A stretch of 64,000 nt of DNA from G965277745 sp965277745 (lineage in GTDB: Bacteria; Pseudomonadota; Gammaproteobacteria; Cardiobacteriales; Cardiobacteriaceae): the NCBI GenBank assembly GCA_965277745.1, contig OZ255837.1, forward strand, positions 434,001 through 498,000, read 5' to 3'. The translations under genes were made by a program, and so were the position numbers. Below, piece after piece: positions 36,683-46,432 of this stretch (its first letter is position 1; each line of letters begins with the position of its first letter). Under the pieces are notes generated by a model. That model was not told the DNA's origin and did not search any database. It worked only from the letters and a program-made list of their open reading frames with translations.

Positions 36683-39528
36683 GCCGCTTCGCGATACCAG
36701 CGCGCCGCTTCTTTGTCATCGCGGGCAACACCTCTGCCATTGGCGTACATCCAGCCCAGATTGTACTGCGCCACTGCATACCCCTGATCCGCGGCCTTGC
36801 GGAACCAGCGTGCCGCTTCTTTGTCGTCGCGGGCAACGCCCTTGCCCTGGCGGTACATCAGGCCCAGATTGACCTGCGCCTTTACATGCCCTTGCACCGC
36901 GGCCTCGCGGTACCAGCGCAGCGCTTCTTTGTCATCGCGGGCAACACCTCTGCCATTGGCGTACATCCAGCCCAGGTTGACCTGCGCCTTCGCATTCCCC
37001 TGTTCCGCGGCTTTGCGATACCAGCGCAGCGCTTCTTTGTCATCGCGGGCAACGCCCTTGCCCTGGCGGTACATCAGGCCCAGATTGACCTGCGCATAGG
37101 CATTCCCCTGCACCGCGGCCTCGCGGTACCAGCGCGCCGCTTCTTTGTCGTCCTCGGTAACACCTTTGCCCAGAGCGTACATCCCGCCCAGATGAGCTTG
37201 CGCATAGGCATTCCCCCTGTCCGCGGCCTTGCGATACCAGCGCAGCGCCTCTTTGTCGTCCTCGGCAACGCCTTTACCCTGTTCGTACATCACCCCCAGA
37301 TTGACCTGCGCATTCGCATGCCCCTGCACCGCGGCCTCGCGGTACCAGCGCACCGCTTCTTTGTCGTCGCGGGCAACACCTCTGCCATTGGCGTACATCC
37401 AGCCCAGGTTGGCCTGCGCATTTGCATTCCCCTGTTCCGCCGCCTTGCGATACCAGCGCGCCGCTTCTTTCTCGTCGCGGGCAACACCTCTGCCATTGGC
37501 GTACATCCAGCCCAGGTTGACCTGCGCATCCGCATTCCCCTGTTCCGCGGCCTTGCGGAACCAATGCAGCGCTTCTTTCTCGTCCTGGACAACTCCTTTA
37601 CCTTGGTCGTACATCGCCCCCAGATTATTCTGCGCCTGCGCATGCCCCTGCTCTGCGGCTTCGCGGTACCAGCGCGCCGCTTCTTTGTCGTCCTCGGTAA
37701 CACCTTTGCCCAGAGCGTACATCCCGCCCAGATGAGCTTGCGCATAGGCATTCCCCCTGTCCGCGGCCTTGCGATACCAGCGCAGCGCCTCTTTGTCGTC
37801 CTCGGCAACGCCTTTACCCTGTTCGTACATCACCCCCAGATTGACCTGCGCATTCGCATGCCCCTGCACCGCGGCCTCGCGGTACCAGCGCACCGCTTCT
37901 TTGTCGTCGCGGGCAACGCCCTTGCCTTGATCGTACATCGCGCCCATATGGAACTGCGCCTGCACATGCCCCTGCACCGCCGCCTTGCGGAACCAGCGCA
38001 GCGCCTCTTTGTCGTCCTCGGCAACGCCTTTACCCTGTTCGTACATCACCCCCAGATTGACCTGCGCATTCGCATGCCCCTGCACCGCGGCCTCGCGGTA
38101 CCAGCGCACCGCTTCTTTGTCGTCGCGGGCAACGCCCTTGCCTTGATCGTACATCGCGCCCATATGGAACTGCGCCTGCACATGCCCCTGCACCGCCGCC
38201 TTGCGGAACCAGCGCAGCGCCTCTTTGTCGTCCTCGGCAACGCCTTTACCCTGTTCGTACATCACCCCCAGATTGACCTGCGCATTCGCATGCCCCTGCA
38301 CCGCGGCCTCGCGGTACCAGCGCACCGCTTCTTTGTCGTCGCGGGCAACGCCCTTGCCTTGATCGTACATCGCGCCCATATGGAACTGCGCCTGCACATG
38401 CCCCTGCACCGCCGCCTTGCGGAACCAGCGCAGCGCCTCTTTGTCGTCCTCGGCAACGCCTTTACCCTGTTCGTACATCACCCCCAGATTGACCTGCGCA
38501 TTCGCATGCCCCTGTGCCGCCGCCTCGTGGTACCAGTGTGCCGATTCTTCTTCGTCTCGGGCAACGCCCTCGCCCTGTCCGTACATCATGCCCAAATGGA
38601 ACTGCGCCTGCGCATGCCCCTGTGCCGCCGCCTCGTGGTACCAGTGTGCCGATTCTTCTTCGTCTCGGGCAACGCCCTCACCCTGTCCGTACATCATGCC
38701 CAGATGGAACTGCGCTGTTGAGTGCCCTTGTGCTGCCGCCTTGCGGTACCAAAATACCGATTCTTTGTCGTCGCGGGCAACGCCCTTGTCCTTTTTGTAG
38801 ATCAGGCCCAGATTGAATTTTTCGTCCGCATGCTCCTGTGCTAGCGCCTCGCGGAGCCAGAGCAGCGCTTCTTTGTCATCCCGGGCAACGCCTCTTCCTT
38901 CCAGGTATATCAGGCCCAGATTGACCTGCGCCTTTACATGCCCCTGCGCCGCCGCCTCGCGAAACCAGCACGCCGCTTCTTTGTGGTCCCGGGCGACCCC
39001 CTTACCCTGGTCGTACCTCACACCCATATAGTACTGAGCCTCTGCATTCCCATGCACCGCGGCTTTGCGTAACCAGCGCGCCGCTTCTTTGTCGTCCCGG
39101 GCAACACCATTGCCCTGTTCGTAACTCACGCCCATATTGTACTGAGCCTCTGCGTGCCCCTGCACCGCGGCTTTGCGGTACCAGCGCGCCGCTTCTTCAT
39201 CATCCCGGGCAACGCCTCTGCCCTTGGTATAAAGAACGCCCAGCAAAAACTGCGCCTGCGCGTGCCACTGCGCCGCCGCCTCGCGGTACCAGCGTGCCGC
39301 TTCTTCATTATCCTGATCAACACCCATACCTTTGGCGTACATCAAGCCTAAATTGACCTGCGCTTTCACATGCCCTTGCTTCGCCGCAGCGAAGTACCAG
39401 CGTGCCGCCTCTTTGTGGTTTTTGGCAACTCCAATACCCTGCTCGTACCTCAAGCCCATCTTGTACTGCGCATCTGCGTCCCCCTGCGCGGCGCTTTCGA
39501 TCTCAATGGTTATGGTTGCGTCAGCCAT
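36634..39528 (-). CDS. Giant Sel1-repeat protein, 3' end frameshifted
   Basis: The 964-residue product consists almost wholly of about 26 Sel1-like repeats of 36 residues (A-x-x-Q-x-x-LG-x-MY-x-x-G-x-GV-x-x-D-x-KEA-x-x-WYR-x-AA). ATG 39528 (MADATITIEIESAAQ) follows GGGAGGCGAT; an upstream ATG adds 17 residues unlike the family. No signal peptide is visible, so cytoplasmic location or secretion by another route is possible. Sel1 proteins act as protein-binding scaffolds. Many units are nearly identical in DNA. The last residues (ATARRRQRGLRWHRLS) are out of frame because of a 14-bp duplication at 36669-36696; the true C-terminal cap lies in another frame. Confidence 0.85.
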   Translation of the reverse strand: MADATITIEIESAAQGDADAQYKMGLRYEQGIGVAKNHKEAARWYFAAAKQGHVKAQVNLGLMYAKGMGVDQDNEEAARWYREAAAQWHAQAQFLLGVLYTKGRGVARDDEEAARWYRKAAVQGHAEAQYNMGVSYEQGNGVARDDKEAARWLRKAAVHGNAEAQYYMGVRYDQGKGVARDHKEAACWFREAAAQGHVKAQVNLGLIYLEGRGVARDDKEALLWLREALAQEHADEKFNLGLIYKKDKGVARDDKESVFWYRKAAAQGHSTAQFHLGMMYGQGEGVARDEEESAHWYHEAAAQGHAQAQFHLGMMYGQGEGVARDEEESAHWYHEAAAQGHANAQVNLGVMYEQGKGVAEDDKEALRWFRKAAVQGHVQAQFHMGAMYDQGKGVARDDKEAVRWYREAAVQGHANAQVNLGVMYEQGKGVAEDDKEALRWFRKAAVQGHVQAQFHMGAMYDQGKGVARDDKEAVRWYREAAVQGHANAQVNLGVMYEQGKGVAEDDKEALRWFRKAAVQGHVQAQFHMGAMYDQGKGVARDDKEAVRWYREAAVQGHANAQVNLGVMYEQGKGVAEDDKEALRWYRKAADRGNAYAQAHLGGMYALGKGVTEDDKEAARWYREAAEQGHAQAQNNLGAMYDQGKGVVQDEKEALHWFRKAAEQGNADAQVNLGWMYANGRGVARDEKEAARWYRKAAEQGNANAQANLGWMYANGRGVARDDKEAVRWYREAAVQGHANAQVNLGVMYEQGKGVAEDDKEALRWYRKAADRGNAYAQAHLGGMYALGKGVTEDDKEAARWYREAAVQGNAYAQVNLGLMYRQGKGVARDDKEALRWYRKAAEQGNAKAQVNLGWMYANGRGVARDDKEALRWYREAAVQGHVKAQVNLGLMYRQGKGVARDDKEAARWFRKAADQGYAVAQYNLGWMYANGRGVARDDKEAARWYREAATARRRQRGLRWHRLS
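36669..36696. repeat. 14-bp tandem duplication causing a frameshift
   Basis: GCCGCCTCGCGGTA (36669-36682) is followed directly by GCCGCTTCGCGATA (36683-36696); two bases differ. On the coding strand each unit encodes a YREAA-like piece. Because 14 is not a multiple of three, the second unit shifts the Sel1 frame. Confidence 0.8.
37790..38437. repeat. Three tandem 216-bp units inside the Sel1 gene
   Basis: A 216-bp unit (two Sel1 repeats, 72 codons) occurs three times in a row with no difference that I could find by eye. In addition a stretch of about 230 bases near 37141 recurs 540 bases later near 37681. These are DNA-level repeats, so recent unequal recombination or conversion is likely. 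Confidence 0.85.
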
Positions 39529-39868
39529 ATCGCCTCCCGGATTGATCGTTCGCGTCTTTCCGATTATACTGCTTCTCACGGTGTCCCGACCGGGTTTCCT
39601 ACTGGAAAGGTTAAGTCCGCTGCTTGCAAGTCTTATGATCCTGTTCGAATCAGGCGATGGCGGGACACTTACTTTCTCCGCTAGATCGGTCGATAGGCCG
39701 TCAACGACTTCGATCGATCCGCATCCACGACCGTTCCGCGATTGGCCATACTCATACTCACCCGCAGCGTCTGTACGGGTTTACCGCGCGGATTGTGTCG
39801 CCCGGAATTGTCAACGACACTATCCCGCACGACGGGAATGCGGTACTGTAGGGTTTTGGGAGACATTC
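39529..39868. other. Divergent leader of the Sel1 gene and aroG
   Basis: About 340 bases. GTGTCCCG (39581-39588) and CGGGACAC (39661-39668) form an 8-bp inverted repeat. The right part (from 39651) belongs to the 991-bp block that is duplicated at 45442 and should hold the aroG promoter. I could not assign clear -35 and -10 boxes or a TyrR/TrpR site. Confidence 0.45.
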
Positions 39869-40641
39869 ATGGTCAAAACAGACGATTTACGAATCAAAAA
39901 AATCCGCCAGTTATTGCCGCCGATCGCCCTGATCGAGAAATATCCGCTCGCCGGGCAGGCCGCGCGAATCACCTATGACGCCCGTCAGGCGATCCACCGC
40001 ATGTTGCACGGCGACGACAAGCGCCTCCTGGTGGTGATCGGGCCTTGTTCGATTCATGACACGAAAGCGGCAATGGAATATGCGTCAAGACTCCTGCCGC
40101 TGCGCGAGAAATACCGCCAGACGCTCGAAATCGTGATGCGGGTATATTTCGAAAAACCGCGCACTCAGGTCGGCTGGAAGGGGTTTATCAACGACCCTTA
40201 TCTCGACGACAGCTTTCATATCAACGACGGCTTGCGCATGGCGCGCAAGCTATTGCTGGAGATCAATACTCTGGGCATGCCGGTCTCCGTCGAATATCTC
40301 GACATGATCACCCCGCAGTATATCGCCGACATGGTCTCCTGGGGCGCGATCGGGGCGCGGACAACCGAAAGTCAGGTGCATCGCCAGCTCGCTTCCGGTC
40401 TTTCCTGCCCGGTAGGGTTCAAAAACGGCACCAACGGTAATGTCCAGATTGCCGTGGACGCCATCGGTTCGGCGCAGGCAGGCCATTCCTTTTTGTCGGT
40501 GACCAAGTTCGGCCACTCGGCGATCGTCGAGACGAGCGGCAACGAAGACACCCACTTGATTCTGCGCGGCGGACGCGAACCAAATTACGCGGCAAAAAAT
40601 GTCGCCGCCGTGGAAACGTTGCTGGAAAAAGCCGGACTGGC
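39651..40641. repeat. 991-bp direct repeat, copy 1
   Basis: This block, covering the aroG leader and the first 257 codons, recurs at 45442-46432, offset by 5791 bases. The encoded residues are identical and I saw no base difference in the lines compared. Sequences after the repeat are still related but clearly diverged. Confidence 0.93.
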
Positions 40642-40978
40642 GAAAAAAATCATGATCGATTGCAGCCACGCCAACGCCGAAAAACGCCATGAGCGGCAAG
40701 CGATCGTCGCCGATGATGTCTGCCGTCAACTCGACAACGGCAACACCTCGATCTTCGGTTTGATGGTGGAAAGCCATCTCGTCGCCGGCAAGCAAACGCT
40801 CGTGAACGGTAAAGCCGAAGTCTATGGGCAAAGCATTACCGACGCCTGTATCGGCTGGGAGGAAACGGAAATTCTCCTCGCGAAACTCGCGCGAACAGGC
40901 GAAAAAAGGGGCGTGGACACGATCGCCGAGCGCCCGCCCGTTCCCGGCGCGCATCGTGCGTTGGATCGAAAGCGGTGA
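39869..40978 (+). CDS. aroG: 3-deoxy-7-phosphoheptulonate (DAHP) synthase
   Basis: The 369-residue class I DAHP synthase of the AroG/AroF/AroH type condenses phosphoenolpyruvate and erythrose-4-phosphate at the entry of the shikimate pathway. Motifs: LLVVIGPCSIHD (metal-binding Cys), MRVYFEKPRTQVGWKG (PEP binding), GARTTESQVHRQLASG, GFKNGTNG, and IDCSHANAEK with the metal His. Length is a little above the roughly 350 residues of the E. coli enzymes, because of a C-terminal tail. GGGAG lies six bases before ATG 39869. The allosteric type (Phe, Tyr or Trp) cannot be settled by eye. A truncated second copy lies at 45660. Confidence 0.95.
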   Translation: MVKTDDLRIKKIRQLLPPIALIEKYPLAGQAARITYDARQAIHRMLHGDDKRLLVVIGPCSIHDTKAAMEYASRLLPLREKYRQTLEIVMRVYFEKPRTQVGWKGFINDPYLDDSFHINDGLRMARKLLLEINTLGMPVSVEYLDMITPQYIADMVSWGAIGARTTESQVHRQLASGLSCPVGFKNGTNGNVQIAVDAIGSAQAGHSFLSVTKFGHSAIVETSGNEDTHLILRGGREPNYAAKNVAAVETLLEKAGLAKKIMIDCSHANAEKRHERQAIVADDVCRQLDNGNTSIFGLMVESHLVAGKQTLVNGKAEVYGQSITDACIGWEETEILLAKLARTGEKRGVDTIAERPPVPGAHRALDRKR

Positions 40979-41161
40979 AAATTTGCCTCGAAGCACGCGA
41001 ATTTCCGCGCCGGCGCTCTGCTCCTTGACCCGTTGCGCGAAACACGCGCCAGCAGTTCCCCTCGAGCCACCGCGCCGACGCAGGCCATCGGTGGTAAAAA
41101 ATAGCGACCGGTTTCCGCGTCATGGCATTTGTCTTCAAAACGCTTTTTTTCGTGTCATAGG

Positions 41162-42283
41162 TGTTAGGTGTCGTGCCCCGCGTAAATATATTCCAACTAG
41201 AACCTTCAGACTGATACAGTGTAGGGCCCTGCTTCTTGATGTAGTCAAAGCGAAGCGTCTGTCACCGGAGACCAGGAGTTGGCAAATGAATATTCGGCTA
41301 CACAGAAATGCCAGAACTACGCCAGCGATTCGCATGGAAATACAACGGGCTCCAAGCTCGATCAGTGACCGATCTCTGGCCAGAAAGTACAACTTGCAGC
41401 GTGCGACCATGGGTCAATGGCGCAAGCGCAACACGGTGGAAGACGGTTCACACCGTCCTCACAAGCTGCATACACAGCTCAGTCCCGCTGAAGAATGACT
41501 GGTGGTTGAGATTCGCAAATTGTTCTTTCTTTCGTTAGATGACTTATTGGTGGTGGTCCATGAGTTCATCAATCAAAGGTATCGCGCTCGGGCCTGGACC
41601 GTTGCTTACGCCGCCACGGCGTCTCGAATCTCAAAGTACTGATACACGCTCAGCAAGCTGATGAGCCAAAAGCGAAACCCGAGAAGAAAACATTCAAAGA
41701 GTACCAGCCGGGCTTTGTTCACATTGATGGGAAGTACCTACCCAAAATGGCTGACGAACCCAAGCGGCGTGACCTATTTGCCGCGATTGATCGAGCCACA
41801 CGCTGGGTGTACGTGGAGTTACTCGACGACAAAAGCGCCGTCAGTGCCAAAGGGTACCTTGAACGGTTAATCGAACAGGCGCCCATGAAGATTCAGAAGG
41901 TTTTAACAGACAATGGCAAGGAGTTCACAGATCGATTTGTCGCCACTGGGGAGTGCAAGGCTACCGGTAACCATATATTTGATCAAGTATGCAGTATCAA
42001 TGGCATTGAGCACCGTCTGATCAGGCCTTGACACCCGCAAACGAACGGCATGATCGAACGATTCAATGGCCGAATCGGTGACATACTCAATACCACACGC
42101 TTTGACAGTTCGCAGGAACTGGAACAAACGCTGATCGACTATGCCAAGCGATATAATCACTTCATGCCACAGAAGGCACTGAACCGGAGCCCGTCTGTAG
42201 ATGCTTTGAAAAAATGGCAAAAGACTCATCCAGAGTTATTTCGAAAGCATGTTTATAAACTCACGGGACTTGACAACTGCGCA
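41162..42283 (+). mobile_element. Decayed IS481-family element
   Basis: The left end, TGTTAGGTGTCGTGCCCCG, follows CATAGG. The related flank of the truncated aroG copy reads CATAGGGTTCAG without an insertion, which fixes the left boundary. A transposase gene starts at 41286 (MNIRLHRNARTTPAIRMEIQ) with the HTH RSLARKYNLQRATMGQWRKR. It continues through a TGA near 41496, frame changes near 41600-41690, the DDE segments FVHIDGKYLPKMADE, VLTDNGKEFTDRF and IEHRLIRP, a TGA near 42029, then TNGMIERFNGRIGD in another frame. Clearly inactive. Confidence 0.8.
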
Positions 42284-43137
42284 GTTGCTGGTGATTATCA
42301 TCGTGATAGCGCTTGACCGTCGCTTCCTTGATCGTGCGCTTCATCCGTTCGACCTGGCCGTTCGTCCAGGGATGATTCGCCTTGGTCAGACGATGTTCAA
42401 TGTCATTCGCCGCACAGATCAGATCGAAACCTATCTTGCGGCGCGTGATGCGATTGCGCGGCGGTTCGGCAAACTCGATCCCGTGATCGGTCAGAATCGT
42501 GTGAATCTTGTAGGGCACCACTTCGAGTAGGTGTTCAAGGAATTCCTGAGCCGTCTTGCGATTGGCTTGCTCGACCAGCTTTGTCACCACGAATTGACTG
42601 GTTCGATCAATGGCCACAAAAAGATAGAGTTTGCCTTCTTGTGTTCTGAGGTGTGCACTGTCGATGTGGAAGTATCCAATCGGGTATTGCTTGAACTTCT
42701 CTCGCTTGGGCTTATCGCCATCCATGTCAGGTAGCCGGGAGATGCCATGGCGTTGAAAGCAGCGATGTAACGAAGAACGTCTCAGATGCGGGATCGACGG
42801 TTGCAAGGCGTAAAGACAATCATCCAAAGGCAATAGCGTGTGCTTTCGAAAGGCAACGCATGCGGCTTCTTCTTCGAGACTGAGCACCGTTGAACGGGGG
42901 TTCTTGGGCCCCATAGGGGAGGGGCATCTTCAACGCTCTGACGCTTCTTCCATTTGCAAACGGTCTTTGGATCGATGCCGTAACGCTTGCTTAACGCCGC
43001 GATCGAAGCTTGCGATCGCTGTATTTCCGCTCTGACTGCGTGCGTGGTCTTGGCGCCTGGGTGTAAAACTTGTCCCATAGGTTCCTCCGTGCTGAGGGAT
43101 CCGTATAAATCATTCCATTACATGATGGGATCAAACA
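42284..43137 (-). mobile_element. Truncated IS481-family element with frameshifted transposase
   Basis: The start of the transposase (ATG 43078, MGQVLHPGAKTTHAVRAE) and the right end TGTTTGATCCCAT match the small element at 25629. A 5-bp insertion (AGGGG) near 42915-42925, absent from the small element, shifts the frame. The DDE half then reads on from 42914 (YFHIDSAHLRTQEGKLYLFV, ILTDHGIEFAEPP, HPWTNGQVERM). The last 60 or so residues are missing: the element abuts the previous IS481 copy at a 14-bp palindrome, CAACTGCGCAGTTG (42274-42287). The right flank ACTAGG fits the NCTAGN target. Confidence 0.82.
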
Positions 43138-43521
43138 ACTAGGAAATAGCAAAAACGGAGGAAAAGGATTCGATCCATCGATCCACGCGTCCGGGGGAAA
43201 CTCTCTGCCGATAGCGGCCATGGGCGCGAAAAGGGATGATTCATCGAGCTTGCCTGTCCGAGAGTGTTTCACCTTTGTTCGACGAAAGGCAATCTCGTAT
43301 ACTCGCCCACTCGCGCGCCATTTTCGCCTGTGGCTTTGCAAACACCGATCAGAATCACAAGGACCGAAGCACAAAAAGCGAATCCATTGTTTGGCGCAAA
43401 GCGAACAAAACGCCTTGGCCTGAGCTTGCAACGCGCCAGTTTCTCGTCGCCAGTCACTGCCTGAAGCAGGCTATGTAAAGCGCGGAAAATCGGTCGCTGT
43501 TTACGCGGTCGGTACGGGCGC
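43138..43521. other. Gap between the IS481 remnant and fumC
   Basis: About 380 bases. No gene, terminator or repeat that I recognise. Confidence 0.4.
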
Positions 43522-44910
43522 TTATTTCGGAGACACCATTTCCGCGGGTTTGACATATCTCGCAAACTCTTCCGCTGAAAGGAGGCCAAGTTCAACCGCT
43601 GTTTCTTTCAGCGATTTGTTGTTTTTATACGCCGTTTTGGCGATTTTCGCCGCGTTTTCATAGCCAACATAGCGATTCAACGCAGTTACCAGCATCAACG
43701 AATGGTGCAGATGCGCGTCGATTTTTTCACGATCCGCTTCGATGCCGACGGCGCAGTGATCGTTGAAACTGTTACAGGCGTCGCCAAGAAGACGAATCGA
43801 ACCGAGCAGGTTAGTCGCAATCAGCGGCATGTAGACGTTCAATTCGAAATTTCCGGAAGCACCAGCCATCGTGATCGTCGTATCGTTGCCGATCACTTGG
43901 CAGCAAACCATTGTCATCGCCTCGCATTGCGTCGGGTTGACTTTACCCGGCATGATCGAAGAACCGGGCTCGTTTTCCGGAATTTTAATTTCCCCGAGGC
44001 CGCAGCGCGGGCCACTGGCTAGCCAGCGCACATCGTTGGCGATTTTGTTGAGGCTGACGGCAAGCGTTTTCAGCGCGCCGGAGGCGAAAACACAGGCATC
44101 GCGTCCGCCGAGCGCCTCGAATTTGTTCGCCGCGGTCACAAACGGCAGGCCGGTCAGGTGTTGCAACTGTTCGGCTGCCTTGACGGCGTAATCTGGATGA
44201 CTGTTGAGACCGGTGCCGACCGCCGTGCCGCCAAGCGGCAGTTCATAAAGATAGTTAAGCGCGTCCTGCAAACGCGAGAGGCCGTGATCGAGCTGGCTGA
44301 CATAACCGGAGAACTCTTGTCCAAGGGTCAGGGGCGTGGCGTCTTGCAAATGCGTGCGCCCGATTTTGACGATATCTTCGAACGCATCGGATTTTTCGGC
44401 GAGGGTGTCACGCAGTTTGCGCAGCGCCGGAAACAGATGGTTGTTGATTTCCTGCGCGCAAGCGACATGGATCGCGCTTGGAAAGGAATCGTTGGTCGAT
44501 TGCGCGTGGTTGACATGGTCGTTCGGATGTACCGGTTTGTAGCTGCCACGCGCCTTGCCGATGATTTCATTGGCGCGGTTGGCGAGCACTTCGTTCATGT
44601 TCATATTGGACTGCGTGCCGGAACCGGTCTGATACGGCACCAGTGGAAATTGGTCGTCGAGTTTGCCGTTTAGCAACTCGTCGCTCGCCTGCACGATCAA
44701 CTCTTTGTGCTCCGCTTCAATGCGTCCCAACGAAGCGTTGGTAATGGCGGCGGCTTTCTTGACCAGCGCCATGGCGTAAATCAGCGGCTTGGGTAATTGT
44801 TGTCCGCCGATTTTGAAGTTTTGATAGCTGCGCTGTGTCTGCGCGCCCCAGTAAACTTCGTTGGGAACCTGAATTTTCCCCATGGTATCGTGTTCGCTAC
44901 GCATGTCCAT
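43522..44910 (-). CDS. fumC: Fumarate hydratase, class II
   Basis: The 462-residue iron-independent fumarase belongs to the aspartase/fumarase superfamily. It has VYWGAQTQRSYQNF, GSGTQSNMNMNEVLANRA, THLQDATPLTLGQEFSGY and the signature GSSIMPGKVNPTQ, whose Ser is the catalytic base. ATG 44910 follows AGGAG with seven bases spacing; a farther upstream ATG adds ten unlikely residues. Length matches the family. It lies between the two aroG copies, so recombination between them would delete it. Confidence 0.96.
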   Translation of the reverse strand: MDMRSEHDTMGKIQVPNEVYWGAQTQRSYQNFKIGGQQLPKPLIYAMALVKKAAAITNASLGRIEAEHKELIVQASDELLNGKLDDQFPLVPYQTGSGTQSNMNMNEVLANRANEIIGKARGSYKPVHPNDHVNHAQSTNDSFPSAIHVACAQEINNHLFPALRKLRDTLAEKSDAFEDIVKIGRTHLQDATPLTLGQEFSGYVSQLDHGLSRLQDALNYLYELPLGGTAVGTGLNSHPDYAVKAAEQLQHLTGLPFVTAANKFEALGGRDACVFASGALKTLAVSLNKIANDVRWLASGPRCGLGEIKIPENEPGSSIMPGKVNPTQCEAMTMVCCQVIGNDTTITMAGASGNFELNVYMPLIATNLLGSIRLLGDACNSFNDHCAVGIEADREKIDAHLHHSLMLVTALNRYVGYENAAKIAKTAYKNNKSLKETAVELGLLSAEEFARYVKPAEMVSPK

Positions 44911-45183
44911 TTTTTTTCTCCTGTTTGAAAACGATGGCACAAATACCCTAGCACTCAGGCGCTCAGCCGGTGTTACTCTCCGGTAATCTCCAGGCTCCTG
45001 TGCGATGCCTTGCTTTACGTCACCGAAAAAGGTTCACAGGCTTTTCGCTGTTCAGCCAAACAAAATACCCGCTTTGTCTGTTCATCAACGCTTGAGCCTT
45101 GCGGAGGCCATTATGTAGATCTAGTCGTAATGTATTATGCGCCTGTATTTGCTTGTTATCGACATTTACCGGTTGCGAAGCAA

Positions 45184-45360
45184 GAACTTTTGGAATCAGG
45201 CAAAGCGCCACATGCGTAAATTCAACGGCGTTCCAAAGGAGCATTTTGAACTATATTTGAAGGCGTGTGAGTGGCTTTTTAACAACACTACTTGATCTTT
45301 TCACAAGGCAGTTAAAACAGTTGGTTAAGGGTAAATTGAATTGATTTTCTGGTACAGCTC
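45184..45360 (+). mobile_element. 3' remnant of an IS1595-family element
   Basis: From ACTTTTGGAATCAGGCAAAG on, the sequence follows the last part of the intact IS1595 element at 53396. The decayed frame resembles NFWNQAKRHMRKFNGVPKEH, then FELYLKACEWLFNN, and the end GATTTTCTGGTACAGCTCC corresponds to GATTATCTGGTACATCCCC. The left part is missing. It lies just upstream of the second 991-bp repeat. Confidence 0.8.
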
Positions 45361-45441
45361 CTTTTCCTAAAATATGTTCATGATCAAGTGATTTTTTGAA
45401 GCAGTTGAATGCGTATTTTACCTCCGCATCGACCAGCAAAG

Positions 45442-46432
45442 CAGGCGATGGCGGGACACTTACTTTCTCCGCTAGATCGGTCGATAGGCCGTCAACGACT
45501 TCGATCGATCCGCATCCACGACCGTTCCGCGATTGGCCATACTCATACTCACCCGCAGCGTCTGTACGGGTTTACCGCGCGGATTGTGTCGCCCGGAATT
45601 GTCAACGACACTATCCCGCACGACGGGAATGCGGTACTGTAGGGTTTTGGGAGACATTCATGGTCAAAACAGACGATTTACGAATCAAAAAAATCCGCCA
45701 GTTATTGCCGCCGATCGCCCTGATCGAGAAATATCCGCTCGCCGGGCAGGCCGCGCGAATCACCTATGACGCCCGTCAGGCGATCCACCGCATGTTGCAC
45801 GGCGACGACAAGCGCCTCCTGGTGGTGATCGGGCCTTGTTCGATTCATGACACGAAAGCGGCAATGGAATATGCGTCAAGACTCCTGCCGCTGCGCGAGA
45901 AATACCGCCAGACGCTCGAAATCGTGATGCGGGTATATTTCGAAAAACCGCGCACTCAGGTCGGCTGGAAGGGGTTTATCAACGACCCTTATCTCGACGA
46001 CAGCTTTCATATCAACGACGGCTTGCGCATGGCGCGCAAGCTATTGCTGGAGATCAATACTCTGGGCATGCCGGTCTCCGTCGAATATCTCGACATGATC
46101 ACCCCGCAGTATATCGCCGACATGGTCTCCTGGGGCGCGATCGGGGCGCGGACAACCGAAAGTCAGGTGCATCGCCAGCTCGCTTCCGGTCTTTCCTGCC
46201 CGGTAGGGTTCAAAAACGGCACCAACGGTAATGTCCAGATTGCCGTGGACGCCATCGGTTCGGCGCAGGCAGGCCATTCCTTTTTGTCGGTGACCAAGTT
46301 CGGCCACTCGGCGATCGTCGAGACGAGCGGCAACGAAGACACCCACTTGATTCTGCGCGGCGGACGCGAACCAAATTACGCGGCAAAAAATGTCGCCGCC
46401 GTGGAAACGTTGCTGGAAAAAGCCGGACTGGC
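45442..46432. repeat. 991-bp direct repeat, copy 2
   Basis: Second copy of the block at 39651-40641. Directly after it the sequence jumps to a diverged version of the region after the complete aroG (from about 40973), so about 331 bases of aroG were lost here. Confidence 0.93.

Noticed and set aside
37141..38500. Regular spaced repeats that could suggest a CRISPR array
   Set aside because: The period is 108 or 216 bases, the whole unit is repeated and it is translated as Sel1 repeats.
36646..38721. Open frame of 691 codons on the plus strand with strikingly regular repeats
   Set aside because: It is the antisense of the Sel1 repeats; its regularity comes from the coding repeats on the other strand.
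39581..39668. tRNA-like segment (CCTG-TTCGAAT-CAGG and flanking GTGTCCCG/CGGGACAC)
   Set aside because: The T-arm-like hairpin and the outer 8-bp stem do not combine into a cloverleaf: the acceptor strand is not directly after the T arm and no anticodon arm fits.
45010..45219. Small open frame between fumC and the IS1595 remnant
   Set aside because: It runs into the IS remnant out of frame and shows no family features.
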